A stretch of 31,289 bases of DNA from Linderina pennispora (taxonomy: Eukaryota > Kickxellomycota > Kickxellomycetes > Kickxellales > Kickxellaceae): positions 1 to 31,289 of the forward strand of contig NW_024468363.1 in NCBI RefSeq assembly GCF_002104995.1. The letters are read 5' to 3'. Position 1 is the stretch's first letter. Every line of letters starts with the position of its first letter. Position numbers and translations under genes: made by a program. Below, one piece after another: positions 19,001 through 29,500 of this stretch. The notes beneath the pieces are model-generated. The model worked only from the letters and a program-made list of their open reading frames with translations, was not told the DNA's origin and ran no database searches.

Positions 19001-22000
19001 ATGGCAACCAAGCTTAACTTTGGACCCGAGTGGTAAGGACACCTGGACAATTCCTTTCGGTGCACAATTTCCGAATGCATCGAAGCTGACCTCGATTTGA
19101 ATTTGAATTCACACTTTAGGATGCGCAGTGCGCCCGCGTCGAACAAGCCGACAAACCACGGCAGCGCAGCCGGTGACAAGGCGCCCAATATTTCTGCCGG
19201 TATCAACCAGCAGCAGCAGCAGCCGTCGTCATCGTCGCAGGTAGCTGAAGACCGACCCTTCCGCTACACACACGAGGCAATGCTGAAGCTTTTCAATGCT
19301 CAGCCGGTTGTGGAGGACTTTGTTGTCGACCAGCGTGTGTTCAGCAGCGAGGCTTTATCGCCAGTCAGCATGACCGGAGATGACAGCCGAGGAACAGGAG
19401 ATTTTCGCCGGTCCCGTCAACAGCAACATGCCCAAGAGATACGGGCAGGGCCAGCAAGGCCAGCAGCAGGGTCAACAGCAGGGTGGAAGACAGATGTCGC
19501 CGTCCAATTACGCTTCGCGCTCGAGCGGATACCATCGCCAGGGCAACGGTAGCAGCGGTGCAGTCGGTAGCATCCGTGGGCGAACCCGTGGGTATGGCAG
19601 GAATGACGACAGCATTGAGACCGGCAACGCAGGCGGGCTTGCCGACGATCCAGATGGCGAGGACGACGGCAACCTGTGGGCTGCGCAGTCGATTAATCGA
19701 GAAAATGTGGGGATGTTTGGTGCTGACGGCGTTTTCCGAATGGGTGGTGGAGGCGATGAGGACGAGGCTTTGGAGGGCCCGTCGCGGCGCGAAAGCATGT
19801 GGTCCTCCTCGCACCGCAACACCAGCACGTACTCGTCCCGAGCAGCCTCGCCAAACCCGGCCCTGCTGCGAACCGGCTCGGGTGCTGCTGCTAGTGGTGG
19901 CACGCTGCGGTCCTCAATGGACGACGGCGGGATGTGGAGGGACCCAGCGATCAAGTCGGCGTCGACCACGCCGATGACGCTCCAGCAAAGGCGTCTGCTG
20001 GAGCGTGCGGAGGCCTCGCAGTGGTGGTACCGTGACCCACAGGGCAGTGTGCAGGGCCCATTCACGGCCGCCCAGATGCAGGAGTGGCACTCGGGCGGGT
20101 ATTTCCCGGCCAACCTGCAGGTATGCCTCGAAGGTGGCTCAGGGTTCGAGACTCTAAGCAGCCTTGTGTCGAGGGTTGGTGGAAACCCGAAGCTGTTTCT
20201 GTATGCAGCGCTGGCTGTCGAAACACAGCGGCATCAGGCGAGTCCCAGTAGGATTAGCTCGCCCGCTACACCTGGCGCGATCTCGCGTACGGGCAGCACC
20301 ACCAGGCTGTACTCGTCGGCAGCCGATGAGCAGCCAATGTCGATCAACAAGGCCCTCAGCGGTGGCCAGAGTGACGCAAAGCCGTTGGCCACGCAGCAGG
20401 GGTTGTCCAGCAACCTTGTCTTTGCTGCGCCCGTCCCGGTCAGTGCGCCGGCCGTCGGTGCGCCTGCTCCGGTGGGTTCGCCTGCGGCTGACCCTCGTCG
20501 GGCGGGTGGGTCATCTGCATTGGCCTCGCCGCAGGCCAACGCTGCGCTTGCCGATGGAGTTGCGTCGCAGTCGGTACAGCTGGCAATGCTGCTGAAGGAG
20601 CAGCAGGTGTTGGTGTCGGGCATCGCCGAGTGCCAGCAGGTGGCGCTGCACCTACAGGAGGAGATGCAGCAGGGAATCAACCAGCTGATGCAGACCCTGG
20701 CGCAGCAGAGCAGCCAGCTGCACATGAACGCTCAGACTACCAACGTGCCTGTACAGACCGATGCGCTGATTGCCTTGCAGCGCGAGGCTATGGCCACTGA
20801 TGCCCGGATCCGCAGCGAATACACGCAGTACATCCAGGTGCAGGCAACCCAGATTATGCACCTTGAGGCAAAGCTAGACCCGGTGATCCGCGATATGGTT
20901 CTGCGCGACGGCGCGGTTTTAGCCCTAGGCTTCATTAAGCAGCAGCTGGAGCAGCTCAACACCCAGATTGCCTCCGAAGGCCAGCAGCAGCAACAGCCTT
21001 CGGCACCTGTTTCTGCTCCCGAGCCAGAGACGCCTGCTCCTACAGTCCCTGCCCCCACTACGGAGCCTGTCTGTGGAGGAGGTCGCTGCTGTTCAGCCCG
21101 CTGCTGAGTCTGAGACCAAGGAGGAGGTTGAGAAGCAAGCTCCGGATGTTTCTGCAGCAGTCGATGCTATTGGCGAGGATCTGAAGGAGGTGTCTATCGA
21201 AGGACTGAGAAGACTGAGAAACCCAAGGAGAAGGCGAGCGCGGAGGCAGACAAGGAGACCGCCGAGGCTGAGCCTGCGACTGAGAACACGAAGGCCTCAA
21301 AGAAGGCGCCCAAGCAGGCTGCTGCCAAGACCAAGAAGGCCGCCGCTATTCCCAGCGCAATTCAGACCAGCAAGCCAACTGAGCCAAAGTCTCCGACTGC
21401 CTCAGTCCCAGCCACTCCGTCCACCCCGGTGAGCCCCGCCCCGTGGTCCAAGACGGCGTCGGCCAAAAAGCAGCCCAAGAAGTCGCTGCTGCAGATCCAG
21501 CAGGAGGAAGAGGAGGCCATGAAGAAGCGCCAGAAGGCCGAGAACCAGCAGCGGGCCAAGCTGATGTCGACCCGCGGTTTTGGCTCCAGCTACGCCGAGC
21601 GCCTCAACAGCAGCGCCGGATCCGCGTCTGGCACGCGCTCGCTGGCCGAGATCATGGCCGAGCAGTCCAAGGAGTCGGAGGCTGTTGCTGCTGTCAACGC
21701 TGCAAATGCTGCCGCTGCCAACGTGGCTGCTGTTGCCAGCGCCCGTGCCAGCGCAGCCGCCGCCGAGGCCCGCAATACACCGATCGTCACTCCTGACCGG
21801 TGGTCCTGCCTGGGGCAACGCCTCTGGATCACCCACTACCTCAGCCCTCTCGCTCTCGGCTGCCGCCAGCCCGATCGCCGCTAAGAGCCCTATTGCTGCC
21901 AAGCCAGCCACTGCAGCCAAGGTGGTCGTCAGCAGCCTCGGTCCCGCTCTGCCGTCTATGGACTTCCTCGAGTGGTGCCACTCGCGTCTGAGCGGTCTGC

Positions 22001-22338
22001 GGGGCATCGACGCCAACAAGTTCATTGAGATGCTGCTGACGTTCCCGCTGCACGCGCCCGAATCAACGCTCGAGATTATTGCTGAGCAGGTGTACGCGTA
22101 CTCGACCACTCTTAACGGCCGTGCGTTTGCCGAGGACTTCTGCCGCCGCCGTCGCGCCGACCACACCGCTGTGAAGCACGGAAAGCTGAGCAGCGCGCCG
22201 GCCAACTGGGGCCAGATCGTGGGCTTCAGCAGCGCTAGCCGCTCCAAGGGCCGTTATAACGAGGACACGGTCCGCTCGGCGGGACCAGCTGCTGGCGGCG
22301 ACGAGTTCTTCCAGGTCGTCAAGAAGGGCCGCCGCTGA
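19001..22338 (+). CDS. GIGYF/Smy2-type GYF-domain protein, four frameshifts
   Basis: GYF proteins bind proline-rich partners; the GIGYF/Smy2 family links 4E-binding and mRNA repression or decay in the cytoplasm. Exon 1 is 19001-19032 and exon 2 is 19120-22338, joined as NFGPEW/MR. The N-terminus KLNFGPEWMR and FRYTHEAMLKLF...AEEQEIFAGPVNS match the start of GIGYF proteins. The GYF domain is at about residues 310-365, with WWYRDPQGSVQGPF, then MQEWHSGGYF. A Gln-rich coiled region follows. About residues 955-1035 (FLEWCHSRLSGL...AFAEDFCRRRR) resemble the C-terminal helical domain of GIGYF. The frame breaks at 19376-19377 (extra base), 21062-21070 (extra), 21198-21205 (missing) and 21796-21802 (extra). 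Undoing them gives exactly 1083 codons. Domains on both sides of every break are conserved, so sequence error is likelier than a dead gene. Confidence 0.85.
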
Positions 22339-22493
22339 AAATCATGTGGCCGATTTTTCCATAGTTGCAAGCTTCTGTTTTGGCCAATACACAAGCCGTT
22401 TTGCAAGCGCTGCAAGGATTCTCCCCCTCTCGTACCTTTGTCGTCCAATTTCGTCTCCTTTTTTCCTACACACATTCTACATAGAGCCCAGCC

Positions 22494-23030
22494 ATGGTAA
22501 GGAATTCAGTGGGCACGAAGCGCGCAGTATTGCCTAGCAGAGATACCAAACATGCACATGGCTTTCTCCTAGCTAAACGTATCGGACACATGCCTTGGTA
22601 GATTCGCTTTATCCTGGTTCAGAACCGACAGGGCAAAACGCGGCTGGAAAAGTGGTACCAGACGTACACAGAGCAAGAGCGGCTGAAGCTCAAAGCCGAA
22701 GTGCACCGCACAGTCGCCTCGCGGGACCAGAAGCACCAGTCGAACTTTGTCGAGTTCCACAACCACCGTGTCGTATACCGGCGCTACGCAGGCCTGTTTT
22801 TCTGCTTCTGCATTGACACGAACGACAACGAGCTGGCATACCTCGAGGCAATTCACCTATTTGTTGAGGTTTTGGATTCGTACCATGGCAATGTGTGCGA
22901 GCTCGATCTGGTGTTCAACTTCTACAGGGTGTACCAGGTGCTGGACGAAATGATCTTGGCAGGCGAGATCCAGGAGACGAGTCGCAGTGTTATTTTGGGC
23001 CGGCTGGACCAGCTGGATAAATTGGAATGA
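22494..23030 (+). CDS. AP-2 adaptor complex sigma subunit
   Basis: The small sigma subunit of the clathrin adaptor AP-2 helps form the core that recognises dileucine cargo at the plasma membrane during endocytosis. Coding exon 1 is only the ATG (22494-22496). A 105-nt intron (GTAAGG donor, TTGGTAG acceptor) leads to exon 2 at 22602-23030. The protein is 143 residues, about the family length of 142. It begins [20 protein letters not shown] and carries [50 protein letters not shown] and [13 protein letters not shown], all hallmarks of sigma subunits. ETS and the [12 protein letters not shown] block fit AP-2 sigma better than AP-1 sigma. Its ATG lies 155 bases after the stop of the GYF gene, in tandem. 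No frame breaks. Firm call. Confidence 0.93.
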
Positions 23031-23539
23031 GCTGTGAGAACGACGGTTTAGATCATGTTTTTTTCTCCTCGTCAAAACTAATATTCGTCATGTACTGTCA
23101 ACCACCATGAGATGATGTACATAGCGGCTCGTGCTTGCGTTGAGTTACCTGCAGTCAGCAGGCACTTTGGCGATGTCCACACGTTTGCCTGCAGCAGCAC
23201 CATGGCCAGGCCTGCGCTTGGCGAATGCCCTCCAAATAGCACACTGGTTCTTGCCACCAGTCGGGTTGAGCTGTGGCCGCACACCACTCCCGATAGTGGT
23301 GGTACCATTGTCGCGCTGCATGTGCATTCTGGTTACCGTTGAGGAGCTGTCAGATAGAAATGCAAGTTGCAAACAGGTCCCTCGGCTCTGTATCCAGCCA
23401 AATAAACTCTCGATCAAGTACAGCGATTGAGCCAGATTGCTACATCCGTGTCAGCATATAGCAGTGATGCAAGTGTGGTAAACTATATTCCAAATGGATA
23501 GCGTCAATAATTGGGAAAAGAAAATCAGAGTGCCTAGTA
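23031..23539. other. Convergent intergenic region, AP-2 sigma versus FAS
   Basis: The region lies between two 3' ends. An AATAAA on the plus strand is at 23401-23406. A plus-strand frame from ATG 23112 (76 codons, four Cys) has no recognisable domain. All three minus-strand frames were read for a phosphopantetheinyl transferase continuation of the synthase and none has the expected FAxRWAAKEA-like motif. Confidence 0.5.
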
Positions 23540-26500
23540 TTAGAACGTATATTTTCTGGTAACCGGGTCGAACTTGGTGCGCGCAAGCGGGTCCAGATAC
23601 ACCTTCTGCTCGTTCTCAGCGGTATACGGTGGCTCGGTTTTGATTTGAACGAATGTGCTGGATCCCGTGAGAGTGTTGTGCCAGTGGCGGTATGCGCTCT
23701 GCTCACGGCCCATGACCCTGGCCTTGTATGTATCTAGCTGGCTTCTGCCCAGAGTAGCAAACAGATAGTCCGGATGTATGACTAGGATTTCGCCACCAAC
23801 CTGGCCGAATCCAAACGATTTGAGCAGCACAGCCTTGACCCCGTCCGTCTGGATGGACCGCGACGGATAGACAGCATGGTCGAACTTTTCAAGCTCACTA
23901 GCAATGTTGTCCGCATTGCGGTTGCCGGGAACAGTGCCAGTGCGCAAGATCTGCATGGCCCCATTGAGCATCCAGGCAGCAGCGGCACCTTTCGGGTGGC
24001 CAGTCAGCCATTTTTGGCACACAGCCAGCACCGGGTTCCCTGGGGTGCGGCCCAGATGCCTGAGCTGACAGTCGATGATTTCTGATTCATTCTTGTCGTT
24101 GCCTTGGTCGAGGTGCCGTGGAATGAGGCAACGCCAATGTCATCGATAGTCAGTCCCCACACAGCCAGTGAGCCGCGCAAAGGTGCAATGCGTGGGTCCT
24201 GGCGCCAGAAGAAGTTACCCCACAGGTCAGTGGACTCGCGCAGTTGGCGTATTGCCTCGTGGTCAATGAACTCCGTGCGCTCGCTGACAAAGGTTCTCTC
24301 GTCGCATGCCAACCCAGCTGGCGACTGGCGCAACTCGGCAACCTCTTGACGCATGTAGTCGAGCTCCTGGCGCCGCCATTCGTTAATCATCGATTGGCGC
24401 CTCCTGAGCTGGCGCCGACGGTACCTGATGTCGAGAAGTGGCGAAGGAGCAGCGCCAGTGCGCTCACGGGCTGATGTCAGGACACCCTGGCCTGGTGCTG
24501 GGACCGAGCGACCTTCCTTTGTCGGTGGCTGTGCCAGTCATGGCCAAGATTCCGTGGATTGGAGCGCCAATCTGCAGAGCAGTGGATGCCGACATCACTA
24601 TGACAATACCCGCGCCCTCACCCTCCATGAACCCTGAGCGGGTTGTAGTGCATGGCCGGGACATCTCCTTGGGCGTGCGGCCACGGGCAAACTCTTCGAC
24701 CGAGTTTGAAGTTGCGTTCATCTGAGCAAACTCATACGACGACTCCTCGCTGAACCCGTCCATGCCACCTGCAACCATGATCTTGGCCTTTCCTGACAGA
24801 ATAGTGTCGATGGCGACGTCAATCGAGGCAACGCTTGATGCACAGGCTCCAATTGTCGTCTTGATCGGACCAGAGGCGGACAGCAGCAGCATGTTGATCC
24901 AGGCTGGCGGCGTAGTCACGAATGTTTCTTGGTAAACGTCTGGCTGCTGGTCCTTGTCACACAGGCGCTCTGCAAACACGCGTTTCATTGACTTTAGCCC
25001 ACCAAGAGCCGTGCCGCTGGAGCTACCAATCTCTGACACATGCACGTACTGGTAAATCTCGTATGGATCCGTGATTCCTGAGCGCACCAGTGCCTCAACT
25101 GTAGCGACAATGGCATAGCAGGTGATTGGGTCTATCTGGTCGGCAATGTCCTTGGGGATACCGTAGCGCTCAGCGCTCCAGCCCGTCGGAAACCTGAGCA
25201 GCCACAAGCCGGTCCGAAGCGCAGAGCCTTGGGCACCATAATCGTCGCACCCTTCAGCAGCTTGACTGACCACGATCCATCGTCGTTGGCCCACGTGCAG
25301 CAGTTGTCGCCATTGCGCAGCTTGAATTGCGACGCTTCCTCGACAGCTGCCTCAAATGGCTCCATGTCGTACTCGAGCTGGACCTCGCACATGATTCCTT
25401 TCTTGTTCGGATCGTAGCCGTCCAGAAGCTCAGGCTCGATCAGGCGGATGCCCGTGTGCTCCAGGATATGCTTCTCGTATCTGGACTTGACGTCAATGTC
25501 ACGCACAGGATCCTCCGTATTGGCGTCAATCCAGCCAGTATACGCCTTGCCTGTCTTTTGGAGCTTGCCATTGAAATGCTTGATCAGGCCCATGATCCAC
25601 GCCAGCTCAATGCAGCCCTCCAGCGAGAATTCGCCGTGTGCCTCCATCTCCCAGCGCAGCTCGGCATTGCCAAATAGACCAACCTCGCCGTAGCCAGTCA
25701 CGACAGCGGACTTTGTCCAGGTTGACCATGTCTTGCAGGTAGTGAAGATGGTCGAGCTGCTCATACGACTTGACTTCTGGGAACGCAAAACGGTGGTTGG
25801 CACGCTTCTGGGCAACGAACAAACCGTAAACACGCTCAGACTCGCTACCGGCGATGGAGGTGTAATCCAGGGAGCTATCCACGGCAACTGCCCTCTGGAT
25901 CGTGTCGACGTCGCGCAGGGCATGGCGCAGCGTGGCAGTGGAGCCGATCAGCGACGGATAGTACTGGAAGTTGCCGGCCATATCGGCCCACACGGGGCTG
26001 AGAGCCGCCAGCGCATACATCCTCGGGTGCATGAGGCCAAGGATGTTGAAAGCCATCTCCTCTGTGGAAAACGTGCGGGCACCTAATCTCTCGACACACT
26101 CAGCAATGATGTTGTTGGCGCCCATCAGCCCGGTGCCGCGCGTCCAGCCAATAACGGCTCCGGACAGGGTGATAAACGACGACCAGGACTCAGAGTGCCA
26201 GCGACCGAACAGGGTTTCCAGCCCGATCTTGCTTTCGCCGTATAGCCCGTCGCCTCCAAATGCACCCATGGTTGGGTGAGAGGGGAAGCACTGCCAGCGT
26301 CGGATGCATATCGTAGCCGAGCCTGCTCTTGTGCTGCTTTATTTCTCCCAGCAGGCGGAACACATTTGTCAGCATCGCGCGGTGGGCAAGCTCGGACTGC
26401 GAACCAAAGATCGGTGATCTCGCAGCCCATCTCAGGGATGGCAGCAAAGGGAAGCACATAGTCCAAGTCCCAGCCCAGACACCTGCCCTTGCTTGCATCG

Positions 26501-29500
26501 CCGAATATGTAGTTGACAAGCGACTCGATGTCCTGGCGCGAGCCCTGGTTGAAGGGTACAACTACCAGCTGCGAGCCACGCGATCCATGGCTCTGGTAGA
26601 TGTCTTGGAAATACCGCATGGTCTTGTGTGAGTAGCTGGAAGTTGTGACGACAACGCTGGCTCCACCTTCTAGGAGACCCTTTAGCACCTCCACGCCAAT
26701 TGACCCGCGTCCGCAGCCGGTGAGCAGGGCTGTCTTGTTGGCGAACGTCAGGCCGTTTTCGCATATGTCGTTTAGGGCGTTGGTGTAGGACTCTGACAGA
26801 GCCGGGTCATACTCCCAGACTGTCGGGTCGCGGACTTTGCTGCGCAAATGCACCATTGGGGGCAGCTTGCCCTTGGGCATATCCAGCTTCTGTTGGGCAG
26901 GAGCAAACATGTGTGAGAGCTCGAGTTGCTCAATCATCTTGTCTAGCGCCGCGTGGCTTGCCTTCAGCGTAGCAGCAATCTGCGACGAGTTTCTATCAGT
27001 GACTGCGGATACGTAGTCCGCTATGGACTGCTCTCCCGGGCGCTCGACCTCCTTGTACACAACGCTGCCGGTATGGTCCATTTGGAGACACGGAGCAAGC
27101 AGCTTGGCTGTGAAACTGGTAAACTGGAGACCCGCCCACGCACTCGCTGCATCGCTCAAGCAAACCAAGCCCGTATTTGTGTGCCAGTCGATGCCCCTGT
27201 GTGAGATGCTGACTAGAATGGCTCACAATGAACTTCAGGCTGTCCATGATACTGGGTGTCAGACGATTCACCAAGTGGAGGCAGTTAGATGCCATGCTGA
27301 GATCGATTTTGGTGACCTTCCCCAGTACTAGCCGGTAGTAGAGCTCGAGTAGATCCTGGCGCGCCCAGTTCCACGACGAGTCAAAATGGCGAGCCATCAG
27401 CGCAGAGAACTTTGGTTTGAAGCTGTCTGCGTAGAATTCGCCATGTTCTTGCAGCCAGCCTTCGCTATCCGCATTTTCTTGCTCCTCAGCACTGCCACTG
27501 CCATTGATCGCAGTATCGACGTTAATGCCCAGGTAGCGCGCCAGGACCCGCATTTGCTGGATGGCCATCTGCTTCTGTGCCAGCTGGGATGCCTCGAACT
27601 CTGCACTGTTGATCACGGCGACTGCACCACCACCCGACCCTTGGCTGCTGCTGCTACTCGTCACGGCCTTGTAGGTAACATTCGCAAGCGTAGCGTACTC
27701 GTGTGCGACGGTGGCTAGCCATTTCTTCGCACTGGACTCCGAGTCAAGGCGCGCTGCAGGCTCAAGAGTCAGCGCAACCAGCAGCAGTCCACACTGGCGC
27801 ATTGGTCCCAGTCCAAAGGTGGATGACAGGTGCTTGGAAATGGCGGCCCGGCCATATCCACCAGGCATCTTGCTGCTGATCATGCGGGCCAGTAGTGATG
27901 ATGAGTACTTGCCCAAGGAGTCGGCAGTCGGGGACAGGCTCTGGGCAAGCTCGTTGAGTGGGATCTCCTCTGGCTTTTCGGGGAAGTCGTCCTTGAATTC
28001 TTTCTGCAAGTCGCCAATGATCTCGTTCTGAACCGTCGATTTGCCACCCACAAAGTCCTTGATTGCTCGGTCAGCGGAGATGGCGCCCAGCCCGCACTTC
28101 AGCTTGTATGCGACTAGTGCCTGGATAGTCTCGAGTGGCTGCACGGGAGCATCAGGTATCTCCTCTGCTATACCGCCGCCGCTGCCGCCGCCGCCGCCTC
28201 CGGCTGATACTGCTGGTATACTGGCTGCGACTGCTGGCTGCACAGGTTCCTGAGGGATTGGCTTGCTACTTTGGATCGAGGCAGCTGTTTCTACCGCTGC
28301 TAGTGGGGCTTCCGCGACTGGGCGATCCTGGAGCATAATCTTGCTAATGTCCGATGATGTGCACAGAATCTCCGTGCGCTCCTCTGATTGTGTCGCTGTC
28401 AGCATTGCTGGAACGAGGGGTCCTGAACAGCGAGCGTTTCCAGCATACTCGGCTAGCACGCTGCCCGGCCCAACCTCGATGAAACGGTTGACCTCGATCT
28501 CGGTAAGCATAACATCTTGCGTTTCGATCCAGCGCACAGGTGATGAGAACTGGGAATGCGAGAATCTCAATCAGCAGCGTGTATGTGACTTGCTGCACCA
28601 GAATGGGGTCTGCCTGAAGGTTGGATGAGCTGTAGTTCTGGATCAGCTCGAGGACGAACGGCGACTTGGTCAATGCATACACGTTTTCAATGTACTCCTT
28701 TGTAGTATCGAACGGGCGAGCTGTCAGGTTTGGGATATAACCGTCCACAAAGTCTGTCAGGGATGATGCTGTCGGGGCTGATCTTGGTTTGCAAAACCTT
28801 GCGGAACGACTGTACACCAGCACCTAGGATGGTTGAGTGGAATGGCACATCAATTCCATGGATCGGGATTGTTGCTGAGGTGCGGCGTGGTGGGATATAC
28901 CCGGTCCGCTCTCTGATATGCAATGCGCTCTGGACTGATGCCCTGGTAAGCTCCACCAGCGATCCAGGGAGACACCCTAGTTTAATGACCGCCTCCAGAA
29001 TCCGGTTCAGCGCCTCCAGCAGGATCAGTTCGCCCGATACCACGTACTGCTCTCCTCGGACGTTATAATTGACGATTTCCAGCAGCCCGTCGTATTGCCC
29101 ATATAGCTGAACTGCGTTGACGACAGTCTCGAGGTTGTCTGCCGTGAACCATTTGCCAACGCGAGCCGGGCTGACTGCCATCATCGCATAAATAGACTGA
29201 CCATTTGGGTTGCGCGGACCGACTGCTGCATTGTCAGACCGCGGCAAAATCCTAGGTCAGCAGCGGACTCTGGCGTCATAATGTTGGCGATGGCGGTCAA
29301 ACCAGCATATTCGCCTAGTGAATGGCCTGCGTAGGCAGCATGTTTGGGAACAATGCCACTGGCCTCGAGATGGACAAACTCTGCGATTTCGCATAGCAGT
29401 ATGGCTGGCTGGGTAAACTGAGTTGCGTATAGTAGGCCGTTGGGATACGAGAATGTGAACGAGTCCGTGTTCTCGGTGATCTCTGGGAAGAGCGGGCGAT

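Noticed and set aside
20120-20150. GGTTCGAGACTC resembling a tRNA B box
   Set aside because: It lies inside the GYF-domain coding region with no A box upstream.
19371-21802. Programmed ribosomal frameshifting as the cause of the GYF breaks
   Set aside because: Four shifts in both directions without slippery heptamers or downstream folds would be unprecedented; simple indels explain it better.
21402-22247. 281-codon minus-strand frame opposite the GYF gene
   Set aside because: Low-complexity shadow of an Ala/Ser-rich coding strand; the plus strand carries the conserved domain.
23112-23342. 76-codon plus-strand frame with four Cys after AP-2 sigma
   Set aside because: It has an ATG but no signal peptide, promoter or recognised domain, and lies in a 3' flank.
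23078-23417. Minus-strand frames that might encode the missing FAS transferase domain
   Set aside because: None contains the conserved PPT motifs, and they are separated from the FAS stop by stops in all frames.
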